From: a virus
Length of the DNA: 54,087 nucleotides
Direction: 5' to 3' (one strand)
IMG/VR virus record: IMGVR_UViG_3300046777_000758
Span: 1 to 54,087 of that record
In this document: piece by piece, positions 1 through 7,515 of the stretch
Position numbering within the stretch: the first letter of the stretch is position 1
How the letters are laid out: each line of letters starts with the position of its first letter
Translations under genes and position numbers: made by a program
Notes under the pieces: generated by a model
Told to the model about the DNA's origin: nothing
Databases searched by the model: none
What the model saw: the letters and a program-made list of their open reading frames with translations, nothing else

Positions 1-130
1 TTGGGCAGAGTTCAGTCTATCAGTTACGAATTAGATTCCACGCTCATAAATTAGATTTCTTTTAAATCTTTTAATGAGTCGTTTATTGAGCCGATTATAA
101 GATCGAGATTTGGATCCGGTGTAGCTTATA

Positions 131-154
131 AACAACGTTATCAATAACATTGTT
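131..154. repeat. 24-bp near-perfect inverted repeat
   Basis: AACAACGTTAT and ATAACATTGTT form 11-bp arms with one mismatch around a 2-base centre (CA). The very short centre suggests a protein-binding dyad rather than an RNA hairpin. It sits inside the GATC cluster of the non-coding region. Confidence 0.6.
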
Positions 155-196
155 GATCAGCTTAAAGTCCAGGTTATTTTTTGATCACGCGATCCC

Positions 197-269
197 GTGT
201 AATTTTACCAAATTCGCCAACCAATTAACCGCTGTGTAATTTTAGCAATTTAGCAACCTAATTCACACC
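197..269. repeat. Two degenerate direct repeats, about 37 bp period
   Basis: Both copies begin GTGTAATTTTA (197 and 234) and continue with a similar CAA/AATT-rich segment. A weaker third stretch follows at about 274-300. Identity is roughly 75 percent by eye. They could be iteron-like or packaging-related, or only low-complexity AT-rich drift. Confidence 0.45.
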
Positions 270-367
270 ACGCATTTTATTAGCCAATTTACCAAAAATT
301 TTAATATATTTTTTCTGAGCTATTGCTAAGCTGCTAACATTACTAAAAAGGTAAATGATTTGACTTA

Positions 368-1177
368 TTATGCCGGCCTAGCATTATCCATAAGGAATTG
401 CATAAGAGTTCCTGTGTATTTCATTCTTCCTAAATGCGTAAGTTCAATTGTTGGGTCTGTCCAAATGTCCCCATTAATTTTTTGCCAATAACGACAGAAA
501 CCGTAATCTTCAGAAAGAAATCTTTTATCTTCATCTACATATGAATTAAATAATGCATATGAGTAGTTTCTTTCTTCATCATTTAGCAGGCCGGTATCGT
601 CATCATATTTCAATTCGGGATACGCCTCAAATAGTTTTTCAAAGGCACTTCTTTTAATCATCATAAAACCTGTCCCGGCATCGTGAACAGATATTGCACC
701 ATTTTCTACAACAATTTTGTCTTCTCCAAACCTAACCGGATTAACAACAAATCTTGTACTCAAAGACAATAGTTGATCCTTATCTGCACCTTTTTGAGCA
801 GCTTTGGAAACCTTTTCCCAATTTATTTCCTTTATTGGATAAGCACCAGTTACAATTTCTTTATCGTGCCATAACATTTTCAAAATATCATCAGGATTAA
901 AACCTAAATCAACATCAATAAAAATCAAATGCGTAAACTCTTTATGGGCCATAAACTTTGCTACAAGTTGATTTCTAGCTCTAGAAATTAACGAATCAGA
1001 TAGCGTACTCACAGAGAATTTAAGACCGATATCTTTAAATCCAATCGCTGTCTTTATAAATGACATAAAGAATGGTTCAGTAATTTGTTGATCATAACAA
1101 GGCAAAGCAAAAAGTGGATGCCATTCCTTTATTTGATCAGATGTTATTTCAATTTCTTGTTCTTGTGTTTGAATCAT
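368..1177 (-). CDS. GT-A fold glycosyltransferase-like protein
   Basis: This is probably a nucleotide-sugar-dependent glycosyltransferase of GT-A type. The central segment SRARNQLVAKFM is followed by a beta strand ending in the D-V-D triad of FIDVDLGF. That triad is the usual metal and nucleotide-sugar site of such enzymes. The segment VTGAYPIK follows, as in many aquatic phage glycosyltransferases. I start at the ATG at 1177 (269 aa). A TTG six codons upstream lies inside the terminator T-run, while a TATACT box sits 7 nt before the ATG, which suggests a leaderless start. It is the last gene before the non-coding region and is insulated from the terminase operon by a terminator. The acceptor (modified DNA, virion protein or host glycan) is unknown. 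Confidence 0.75.
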   Translation of the reverse strand: MIQTQEQEIEITSDQIKEWHPLFALPCYDQQITEPFFMSFIKTAIGFKDIGLKFSVSTLSDSLISRARNQLVAKFMAHKEFTHLIFIDVDLGFNPDDILKMLWHDKEIVTGAYPIKEINWEKVSKAAQKGADKDQLLSLSTRFVVNPVRFGEDKIVVENGAISVHDAGTGFMMIKRSAFEKLFEAYPELKYDDDTGLLNDEERNYSYALFNSYVDEDKRFLSEDYGFCRYWQKINGDIWTDPTIELTHLGRMKYTGTLMQFLMDNARPA

Positions 1178-1190
1178 AAAAGAAAGTATA
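1178..1190 (-). promoter_or_regulatory. Putative leaderless promoter, TATACT box
   Basis: On the minus strand TATACT (1190-1185) is followed by 7 nt and then the ATG at 1177. No Shine-Dalgarno sequence is present. The box starts just after the T-run of the upstream terminator, so terminator and promoter are back to back. Confidence 0.4.
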
Positions 1191-1191
1191 C

Positions 1192-1229
1192 ACAAAAAAA
1201 AGCCCCCATGCCTTTCAGCACAGGGGCTT
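1192..1229 (-). terminator. Rho-independent terminator after the terminase operon
   Basis: On the minus strand AAGCCCCTGTGC pairs with GCATGGGGGCTT around the loop TGAAAG (G-U pairs included), followed by an uninterrupted run of T. It lies directly downstream of the gene ending at 1248, which fits the end of the terminase transcript. Confidence 0.9.
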
Positions 1230-1247
1230 TATAAGTAATTTTAAAAA

Positions 1248-1586
1248 TTACTTTGTGGTCTTTGTCTTATCCTTTGGTGTAACTGATGTTACAGTGTTTG
1301 CAGTAACAGAAGTCTTTGCGTTCTTATCCTGCGTAGCCTTAAAGAAAAGCTTGCTCTCAAGTGCATCAAAACGGATAACAATATTGTAACCCAACTTCTT
1401 AGCCTGAGCACGAATTCTCTGTTGCATTGAATTATACGCCTTACCCTTTTCAATACCAGTAATGCAAAACTTTTCGCCAGTCTTTACTGATTCATTAAGA
1501 GCATCAATAATCATTTGCAATTCTTCAGACACTCTGCCTGAGCGAGAAATCTCTGGAAAATTTTCTACTTTCTGAATGCTAATCAT
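1248..1586 (-). CDS. Small basic hypothetical protein
   Basis: I do not recognise a family with certainty. The 112-aa product has a compact middle part with a helix SEELQMIIDALNESV, a stretch GIEKGKAYNSMQQRIRAQ that looks like a basic helix, and a Thr/Lys-rich C-terminal tail that is probably disordered. A nucleic-acid-binding role is possible but is a guess. I chose the ATG at 1586 because AAAGGA lies at good spacing upstream. An in-frame ATG at 1658, also preceded by AAGG, would give 136 aa. The gene follows the terminase genes and is closed by the strong terminator at 1192-1229, so it is probably the last gene of that transcript. Confidence 0.6.
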   Translation of the reverse strand: MISIQKVENFPEISRSGRVSEELQMIIDALNESVKTGEKFCITGIEKGKAYNSMQQRIRAQAKKLGYNIVIRFDALESKLFFKATQDKNAKTSVTANTVTSVTPKDKTKTTK

Positions 1587-1733
1587 TTTAATCTTTCCTT
1601 TGTTTGTAGGGAATTTATTTGGTTGAAATGGCGTTTCCATTTCGTTGAAAATTATCATAGCACCGCCTTTTGGGTGATGTAGTCGGTTTGGCAACTTTTT
1701 TTAAAAAATCTTTTTGACTGAGTTATTTAACAA

Positions 1734-1934
1734 CTAAAATGTTGATACATTACTGTCGGCATTTTTATTAGCAGATTGCTCGTATTCTGCAACCAAATTC
1801 TGCAACTTTTGCACAGCCATTTTATTAACAGTTAATTCAAAATTTAAATTCATAATCTGCCTATTCAACTCGTTAATAATTTCATCAACTGTCACTTGCA
1901 TTTTTGTATCTTTATTTAGATCATATCTATCCAT
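1734..1934 (-). CDS. Small coiled-coil protein
   Basis: This is a 66-aa, mostly helical product with regularly spaced hydrophobic residues, for example in VDEIINELNRQIMNLNFEL, so it is probably a short coiled coil. No enzymatic motif is seen. Its start overlaps the last codons of the large terminase gene by 19 nt, which suggests coupled translation. An internal ATG (MQVTVDEI) would give 55 aa. A structural or packaging-accessory role is inferred only from its position. Confidence 0.6.
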   Translation of the reverse strand: MDRYDLNKDTKMQVTVDEIINELNRQIMNLNFELTVNKMAVQKLQNLVAEYEQSANKNADSNVSTF

Positions 1935-3646
1935 CTCTCAGCACCACCAATCTCTCTCCTATCTGTGTCTTCAAAGATTTGAAGATCTCTATTATACATT
2001 TTCACAGAAGAAAATTCTTCAAATTCATCATCCATTTCAAATATCGGACTTGGAGCCAATACTTCAATTTCAACTTCAGAATCAATTGCAGCCATACTCA
2101 TAGCATTAAACACAGCACCGGCCAATGCATCAGCCAAGTCTTTAGAACCAGTTGCAGGGTGATCAATTTTGTTATTTCCAAACAACTTCAATTTAAGAAG
2201 TTCTTCTTCAACCAATAATTCATTCCAATATCCACGCAAACGAGTGTCATACATACAAGACATTAAAGTGTCGTAATCAGTCTTTTTAACGCTATGAAAA
2301 TCTGAATTGATTCCCATATTTCTCAAACTCTGAATCATTTCAATAGATTGCCAACGGTCAAATGTAACTAATCCAACATCAAACTTTCTATGCAAATCAA
2401 CAATCATTTGTCTAATTGAAGCAAAGTTGATTTCATTACCAACAGACGCTTCCCAAGAGTGAACAAGATCGACATTAATAATGGGAAGCATTTCTATACC
2501 CATTGATGTTTTAATTTCCTTAAAGCCTGCACAATGTGCCATACAAAGAGCAGCCCTATCTCGTTTCAAAGCCAAGTCAACGTGGATAAATCTTGTATGT
2601 CCATCTTTATTATTAAACCAAGGTTTAAACATACCTTCTTCATCAACCGGGTCTTCTCTATACATAAATGCTTTTCTAACTAAATCAGCATCTCTAAAAT
2701 AAGCGTCTTCCATATTCGGTGGTTCACATTCAAATCTTGCTCTTGCTTGAATCGGATTACGAACATATTCTGATTCTAAATCCTCTCTCTTAATCGTAGG
2801 ATTAACTTCCCAAGTAGCAGCTTTCATTGACCAAGTTTTTGGCTCACCATTATTTCTAGAATCAAAATATCTTTGTTGAATAAAGTCACCTTTATAACGA
2901 GGGAATGACAAAAGAATAACTTTACCTACTTCCGGGAAACGAGACATAACAGATAACTTACTCATATTATAAATTGCAGAAGCAGAACCTTTTGATCTTG
3001 TTTCTCCTTTTAATTCCACATCAGTTTTAAAAGCAGCAATTTCGTCAAGAATAATTGTCATAACTTCATAACCTTCCCAACCTTCACTTTCAGAGTGACC
3101 AGAGAAACATCTAACAGGTCTACTAAAAAAGAATATTTCTGAAACTCTTGGTTCAAACCCAACATCATTAAAGAATGGTGAACCTAACAATAAGTTTTTA
3201 AAAGGTTCAAAGAAAACTCTTTGTGCTTGCTGTGCGTTAACAGCAAGGTTAAGCAAGTCAATATAAACACCATTTGCTTTACCGTAATAGCTTAACGGAT
3301 CTCTAAGACAATGCATAAGGTAAGCTGTATAAGCCATAGAAATTCTGGCACAATGGTCTTTACCAGATCCTTTACCTAACATGCAAATCACTTCATTATC
3401 TGTATACTTATCGTAATATGCAGATCCCGCTTCTTCACCCATCAAATTAATTAATGTATGTTTTTTAAAGATTTGTGTAGAATGTCGTACAATTTCCAAT
3501 TGAATAGGCGATAATGGTGGTAACCCAAGATATTTCCTATCTTGAACAAATACTTCAATCGGAACAGGTTCTTGAGAAAATTCTTCTTTTTTTAATAACC
3601 TTTCAAAATCCGAAAATTCTAAATTCATTCCGATAAAGTCAGACAT
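1916..3646 (-). CDS. terL: Terminase large subunit
   Basis: This is the ATP-driven DNA packaging motor with headful or cos-type nuclease, acting at the portal. At 576 aa it has the full usual length. The ATPase domain shows a Walker A-like GKGSGKD at residues 91-97 and a Walker B ending IILDE, with D201 and E202. The RNase H-like nuclease domain has candidate metal ligands D357 (HVDLAL), D430 (VTFDRW) and D503/D506 in KDLADAL. The start overlaps the stop of the small terminase gene by 8 nt. The nuclease and ATPase signatures make the identification firm. The packaging strategy cannot be told from the sequence alone. Confidence 0.95.
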   Translation of the reverse strand: MSDFIGMNLEFSDFERLLKKEEFSQEPVPIEVFVQDRKYLGLPPLSPIQLEIVRHSTQIFKKHTLINLMGEEAGSAYYDKYTDNEVICMLGKGSGKDHCARISMAYTAYLMHCLRDPLSYYGKANGVYIDLLNLAVNAQQAQRVFFEPFKNLLLGSPFFNDVGFEPRVSEIFFFSRPVRCFSGHSESEGWEGYEVMTIILDEIAAFKTDVELKGETRSKGSASAIYNMSKLSVMSRFPEVGKVILLSFPRYKGDFIQQRYFDSRNNGEPKTWSMKAATWEVNPTIKREDLESEYVRNPIQARARFECEPPNMEDAYFRDADLVRKAFMYREDPVDEEGMFKPWFNNKDGHTRFIHVDLALKRDRAALCMAHCAGFKEIKTSMGIEMLPIINVDLVHSWEASVGNEINFASIRQMIVDLHRKFDVGLVTFDRWQSIEMIQSLRNMGINSDFHSVKKTDYDTLMSCMYDTRLRGYWNELLVEEELLKLKLFGNNKIDHPATGSKDLADALAGAVFNAMSMAAIDSEVEIEVLAPSPIFEMDDEFEEFSSVKMYNRDLQIFEDTDRREIGGAERWIDMI

Positions 3647-4304
3647 TGTTTACCCCTTTATCGGAGTCATTTTCCGTCTCAAATTGTGAGGCTTTATGGG
3701 GGCCGGTTTCCGTTTCAAATTGTGGAGAGTTAACAATTTCTGCATCTTCAATGTCATCATCATTTGATGACATAATGTCAAATGCAACAGAGAGTTCTCT
3801 ACGAACTTCATCTGCAATCTCTGGGTATTTAGAAATAACATCTCTAAGGACTCTGGAAAGGATTTGGTTTACATTCTCAGCCTTCTGCATTCGTGCAATG
3901 TAATCAGAATCTCCGTTTGTCCCGCCCATCAACTTGTGAAGTTGAGCCTTCTTGTTTGCAATATCAGCAGCCAATTTCAAAGCTTGGATTCTTGCCGGGA
4001 CCATTCCGTGATCAGTTGCAATGTTTACTGTTTCCCAAGCTTCTTTGCTTAACTGATCAAACTCTTGTAGAGCCTTAATTGTATTAAATTGTATTCTTTC
4101 AAGGAAGTATGGATCTTCCTCTGCCTGCCTATTAAGCAGTTTCTTATATTCGTTTATATAATCTTTAGCTTCTGTTATCTTGATTGATAGCAGGGTAGCT
4201 ATTTCGTGGTATGAGTAGCCTTTGACATATAATTGACCAGCATCTTCAATGCTTCTAATTTTGTCAATAATTGTCTTTTCTACAACTGGTTCAATATCTG
4301 ACAT
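3639..4304 (-). CDS. terS: Probable terminase small subunit
   Basis: The product is a 221-aa protein with an N-terminal helix-turn-helix-like segment (YSYHEIATLLSI, about residues 30-41), a long helical middle that could oligomerise, and an acidic C-terminal tail in which QFETE occurs twice. This layout and its position just upstream of terL, overlapping it by 8 nt, fit a small terminase that recognises the packaging site. The sequence itself is not a strong family match that I can see. The ATG at 4304 is preferred over an upstream start at 4340, which would overlap the preceding gene further. Even so it overlaps the end of the glycosyltransferase gene by 25 nt. Confidence 0.7.
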   Translation of the reverse strand: MSDIEPVVEKTIIDKIRSIEDAGQLYVKGYSYHEIATLLSIKITEAKDYINEYKKLLNRQAEEDPYFLERIQFNTIKALQEFDQLSKEAWETVNIATDHGMVPARIQALKLAADIANKKAQLHKLMGGTNGDSDYIARMQKAENVNQILSRVLRDVISKYPEIADEVRRELSVAFDIMSSNDDDIEDAEIVNSPQFETETGPHKASQFETENDSDKGVNNV

Positions 4305-5347
4305 ATTCTTTGATAGTATCCTTCTATAGCATAGTCCCAAGTCATATACTTGAAAACTTCTACTACATTTCTGTATGTTTCATTTGCATATTTTTCATAA
4401 TTGCATGTTACATCTAACATTTTATCACATAAGTCTTGAAAGTTTGGCTTCATCCATTCTCCATTACCATTGTATAACCCAAAAAGACCTTCTGATGACC
4501 ATTCAAAATCTAATGGGATTGATAAATGAGCGTATTCACTACAAGCTGTGCCTGATGTGCAAATAGTTGGAATTGCTTTTGCAATTGATTGGAATGGAAG
4601 CCAACCCCAACCTTCTCCACTTGTAGGATAAACTAAACAATCAACTTGATCATATAAACTTGCCAAATCATTATCTGATAAATCATCTTCAATGACTTCA
4701 ATGCAAGGGTGTTTTGAAATAGAAGTCATATTGGGTGTATTTTTAAATAAGCGAGCGTCTGGCTCACCCATTGATTTGTATATTAATTTATATCTATCAT
4801 CATTTCCAAACAACTCTACATAGGCATCAACAGTCATTTGAGAATTTTTTCTTGTTGATGGTGAACCAATGCTAAGAAATGTGAACGGTGTATTCTTTCT
4901 TCTTAATATTGGATTATATAAATATTCATCAATGCCAAGACTAAAAGAATAGACAGGAACCGTAACACCAGAGTCAATAAAAGATTTTTTAATAAAATCA
5001 GAAGTAGTCCAAATCTCATCCATTGCGTTCATATTATCAACCCATTCTTTTGGAATTCTTGTTGTCTCCCAGTATGAGAACCCAATATTGTAACCATTAC
5101 TAATTTTATAATTAAATGGCAATGTATTATTTATAACAATGTCATTACTATCGCAATTAATAATGCCAGGGTCATATATTGATTGACTTATTAAGTTAAA
5201 AACTGAAATCGGGATAGGACTGTCACCAGTAAATATTTGACTATTTAGCCCCTTTTTATAAAGCCGTGATGAAATTTGTTCTGCTGATGTTTTATAACCT
5301 TCATTTTGTGAAGCAGATTTGTTATAGTTCCATAAAATTTTTTTCAT
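4280..5347 (-). CDS. GT-B glycosyltransferase
   Basis: This is a 355-aa glycosyltransferase of the GT-B fold (glycosyltransferase group 1/4 type). The C-terminal donor domain holds LVYPTSGEGWGWLPFQS, the family signature around the conserved E-x7-E region, then TICTSGTACSEY. The N-terminal half carries the acceptor-domain pattern DEIWTTSDFIKKSF. It is related in layout to the protein at 12946-14253, which shares the DEIW and EGxGxxPxQ signatures. AAGGAA precedes the ATG. The acceptor is unknown: virion glycoprotein, modified DNA base or host surface glycan are possible. Confidence 0.85.
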   Translation of the reverse strand: MKKILWNYNKSASQNEGYKTSAEQISSRLYKKGLNSQIFTGDSPIPISVFNLISQSIYDPGIINCDSNDIVINNTLPFNYKISNGYNIGFSYWETTRIPKEWVDNMNAMDEIWTTSDFIKKSFIDSGVTVPVYSFSLGIDEYLYNPILRRKNTPFTFLSIGSPSTRKNSQMTVDAYVELFGNDDRYKLIYKSMGEPDARLFKNTPNMTSISKHPCIEVIEDDLSDNDLASLYDQVDCLVYPTSGEGWGWLPFQSIAKAIPTICTSGTACSEYAHLSIPLDFEWSSEGLFGLYNGNGEWMKPNFQDLCDKMLDVTCNYEKYANETYRNVVEVFKYMTWDYAIEGYYQRICQILNQL

Positions 5348-5360
5348 AAATTCCTTAATA

Positions 5361-5390
5361 ACAAAAAGCCCCGCTTTTGATGCGGGGCCT
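5361..5390 (-). terminator. Rho-independent terminator after the 28-codon gene
   Basis: On the minus strand GCCCCGC pairs with GCGGGGC around a 7-nt loop (ATCAAAA) and is followed by TTTTTGTT. It separates the micro-cistron at 5407-5493 from the glycosyltransferase gene starting at 5347. Confidence 0.9.
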
Positions 5391-5406
5391 TCTGTATTGT
5401 TTAATA

Positions 5407-5493
5407 TTACTCAGAAACAACTCTGTAAATTGCAATCTTATCGTTCTTTGCAAAAAGAACCAGTGTTTCCTTGATTTTCTGTGGTGCGTTCAT
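5407..5493 (-). CDS. 28-aa micro-protein or small-RNA locus
   Basis: An ATG-initiated frame of 28 codons (beginning MNAPQKIKETLV, ending YRVVSE) occupies the gap between two larger genes. A TATTAT box preceded by TGA lies exactly 6 nt upstream of the ATG, and a strong terminator follows the stop by 17 nt. That predicts a transcript of about 130 nt encoding just this peptide. The peptide alternates basic and hydrophobic residues and has no motif I know. The locus may act as a small protein or as a regulatory RNA. No Shine-Dalgarno sequence is present, which fits leaderless translation. Confidence 0.5.
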   Translation of the reverse strand: MNAPQKIKETLVLFAKNDKIAIYRVVSE

Positions 5494-5510
5494 ATTGATA
5501 TAATATCACA
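5494..5510 (-). promoter_or_regulatory. Putative extended -10 promoter of the 28-codon gene
   Basis: On the minus strand TGATATTAT (a TGN-TATTAT extended -10) is followed by ATCAAT and then the ATG. The 6-nt spacing predicts transcription starting at or next to the start codon. Confidence 0.45.
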
Positions 5511-5553
5511 TTATTAATAAGTTATTGTTCGTTTGTTTTTATTAATATAAAAA

Positions 5554-6321
5554 TTAGTCTTCTTTTACAAAACCTAATTTATCTCCGTCTTTTTCAGCAA
5601 AAGAATTTAGAGTATCGTAATCATAACCATGCATTTTTGTGAAAACAAGTCTATAGTTATACCATCCCCTAACGCCTTCCCAAAACTTCTGATCTGTTTC
5701 AGCTGCTAAATCAACCAATTCTTCACTTGTCAAAAGAAAAGTAAGAACACCTAATGGCATATAAACAACGCTGTTGTAAGTTTTATCTTTGTCAGATGCA
5801 TACTCTGCAAGTATGTCTTGATACTGCTTAATGACTCTTGCTACACCATCACCGGCATAATAATCGACTTGACCATGTGCATTTCTAATTCTAGGGCAGT
5901 AATCATCAACAGGAGTAACTGTTCCAAATGTTCTACAAACCATCGGTCTATATCCATAGATAGTGCAACCACCCTTGTAGAATACACAATGACGATCTGT
6001 CTCTCCATTCATTTCCCAATTTGGATCATGCATTGCTTCTTTCAAAGATTCAATCATTGATTCCATCCATTCATTGGCAAACTGCTCACCCTTATCTTCC
6101 ATCTTCAAATAGAATTCTTGTGTAATTTTGAAAGCAATATTTGCACATTCTGCAAGAGGAATTCTTAATCCAATCTTGCAACATTTACCTGAACCAAGAC
6201 ACTTGTATTCAGTATTATTCTGCTTTGCTTCAATCACTCTAACTTGATTGTAAATCATATCAAGTTTTCCAAATGTTGAAATATCTTTAGCAGTTACGCT
6301 TCTTCTCATTTCTTTCTTCAT
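5554..6321 (-). CDS. YkgJ-family CxxCxxCC-type cluster-binding protein
   Basis: The 255-aa product matches the YkgJ family of zinc- or iron-chelating proteins. It has C41, the GKCC pair C47/C48, C59, then C112, C119 and the typical CTIYGYRPMVCR segment with C129, and C142. These cysteines probably hold a zinc ion or an Fe-S cluster. The biochemical role of the family is poorly known; some members are annotated as oxidoreductase-like. It overlaps the helix-turn-helix gene at 6318 by 4 nt and follows the RuvC-like gene, so it probably belongs to the recombination operon. Why a phage keeps it is unclear. Confidence 0.8.
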   Translation of the reverse strand: MKKEMRRSVTAKDISTFGKLDMIYNQVRVIEAKQNNTEYKCLGSGKCCKIGLRIPLAECANIAFKITQEFYLKMEDKGEQFANEWMESMIESLKEAMHDPNWEMNGETDRHCVFYKGGCTIYGYRPMVCRTFGTVTPVDDYCPRIRNAHGQVDYYAGDGVARVIKQYQDILAEYASDKDKTYNSVVYMPLGVLTFLLTSEELVDLAAETDQKFWEGVRGWYNYRLVFTKMHGYDYDTLNSFAEKDGDKLGFVKED

Positions 6322-6614
6322 TTTAACTTACCTTTCTTTTTAAGTTCATTCTGCTTTCGCATTTCTTTTCTTCTTTGCTCTACCAATTTTTGAGCAGGAG
6401 ACTTTGGAGCTTTTGTTCTGCCAGCAGAAAGGTTTCTTCCCTTTCCTCTATATTTAAGCAAATCATATTTTTTACACCAGTTATAAATGGTCTGAGGGCT
6501 GGTTTTTATATTGTAATTCTTATCAAGAAGTTTTACGATATCAGTAAGATTCATTCTTTTAGCAACATAATGTTCGTATAGAAATGTCTTGTCTTTGTAA
6601 GGCTCAAGCGCCAT
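6318..6614 (-). CDS. Small helix-turn-helix DNA-binding protein
   Basis: The 98-aa basic protein contains a helix-turn-helix of resolvase or transposase-repressor style: NLTDIVKLLDKNYNI followed by TSPQTIYNWCKKYDLL. The C-terminal third is very rich in Lys and Arg. The ATG at 6614 is chosen because GGTGG precedes it and it overlaps the end of the RuvC-like gene by 11 nt, typical of coupled phage genes. It could be a transcription regulator or a DNA-targeting partner of the RuvC-like nuclease. Neither role is proven. Confidence 0.7.
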   Translation of the reverse strand: MALEPYKDKTFLYEHYVAKRMNLTDIVKLLDKNYNIKTSPQTIYNWCKKYDLLKYRGKGRNLSAGRTKAPKSPAQKLVEQRRKEMRKQNELKKKGKLK

Positions 6615-7185
6615 CTTTACCACCAGTTTTGTAATACCATAGAGCAATGCCTAATGCATCAATGATATCATCATCATCAAGTCCAGGTGTATCATCTCCA
6701 TAGGCAATTGAAACAATATTCCTGACTCGCTCTTTTCTTTCATTCTTCATTTTAATCTGGATAGAACCTTTTTTACCATTCTTCTCTAAGTCTGCTTTAT
6801 CCTGTTTAGTAAGGTTCTTATACCCAATTGATGGTTTCCAACTTAATGGATTGATATCTCTAGTCTTAATCCCGGCTTCATGCAATATCCCCCATGTAAA
6901 CCCAATTACATAAGAAATAATACGGCTTGATTGAAAGTTCTGAACATAGACGGCCTGCTCAATAGCAGCAACATCTGGCTTATATTCTTTGATAACATTT
7001 GTTATTTCAGAGTGTATTCTTGCAAATTTTTCAGACTCAGTTTTATCTTTTTTAAGATCTATCTTGCCTGTTGCAATTACAGTCTTATCTTTAGAAATAA
7101 CAGCCCAAGCTAGAGAGTGAGATGCCGGGTCTATGCCAATGACTCTCTCCCAATTGTTGCTACTTACGATGTTTTTTAAACTCAC
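6604..7185 (-). CDS. RuvC-like Holliday junction resolvase
   Basis: This is probably an RNase H-fold endonuclease that resolves branched DNA during recombination and before packaging. At 193 aa it is slightly longer than bacterial RuvC. The acidic catalytic set is visible: D19 in VIGIDPASHSLAW, E76 in AAIEQ, and the DDDDIIDALGIA segment with D173/D176 near the C terminus. The start is a GTG at 7185 with no Shine-Dalgarno sequence, but a TATACT box lies 6 nt upstream, suggesting a leaderless mRNA. It heads a run of overlapping genes (helix-turn-helix, YkgJ-type). Confidence 0.88.
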   Translation of the reverse strand: MSLKNIVSSNNWERVIGIDPASHSLAWAVISKDKTVIATGKIDLKKDKTESEKFARIHSEITNVIKEYKPDVAAIEQAVYVQNFQSSRIISYVIGFTWGILHEAGIKTRDINPLSWKPSIGYKNLTKQDKADLEKNGKKGSIQIKMKNERKERVRNIVSIAYGDDTPGLDDDDIIDALGIALWYYKTGGKDGA

Positions 7186-7197
7186 TTATATAGTATA
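7186..7197 (-). promoter_or_regulatory. Putative leaderless promoter of the RuvC-like gene
   Basis: On the minus strand TATACT is followed by ATATAA and then the GTG start. The spacing matches TANNNT-N6-RTG, the arrangement known for leaderless actinobacterial genes. Confidence 0.4.
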
Positions 7198-7203
7198 GCC
7201 TAA

Positions 7204-7515
7204 TTAATTCATTTCTCGTCTTAGTTTTTCTTCATCCCATCCCCAGCCAACAAGTCTTTGTATGTATCTTTCAGTCTTGCACTGCTCACATATTTCCTCA
7301 TCATTATAAGATGAAAGAACAGTTGTACAACCTTCAGTTTCACAAACTCTTTTTCTTGTTTTATTGCCTTTTTTTCTGTAGTAATTCTCTAATAACTTTT
7401 TATTAGTTATTACTTTACGACATTCTGGAGAGCAATAAATAGTGTTATATACTTTTGCTATAAATTCTTTTTTACAATCACCGTTTTGACATATTCTTAA
7501 TTCGCTATCAAACAT
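7204..7515 (-). CDS. Double zinc-ribbon protein
   Basis: The 103-aa product has two cysteine quartets: C9, C14, C28, C32 and C58, C63, C76, C79. Each probably holds one zinc ion. The first module (C-x4-C, then YCSPECR) resembles the N-terminal module of the metallophosphoesterase at 24640-25806. I start at the ATG at 7515, which overlaps the end of the Cas4-like gene and has GGGGA just before it. A start at 7554 would overlap that gene by 47 nt. DNA or RNA binding is likely but unproven. Its position next to nuclease genes suggests a recombination or host-takeover role. Confidence 0.7.
   Translation of the reverse strand: MFDSELRICQNGDCKKEFIAKVYNTIYCSPECRKVITNKKLLENYYRKKGNKTRKRVCETEGCTTVLSSYNDEEICEQCKTERYIQRLVGWGWDEEKLRREMN

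Larger units (their letters stand above)
1..367. other. Non-coding region downstream of the last gene
   Basis: No convincing reading frame is seen on either strand. The stretch is very AT-rich and holds five GATC sites within 101-194 (at 101, 113, 155, 183 and 191), a 24-bp dyad at 131-154, and degenerate direct repeats from 197. It lies beyond the terminase genes and the final glycosyltransferase, and it is the only gene-free stretch over 300 bases in the window. Packaging site, replication origin or regulatory region are all possible. Nothing in the sequence decides between them, and the window edge may cut it. Confidence 0.6.
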
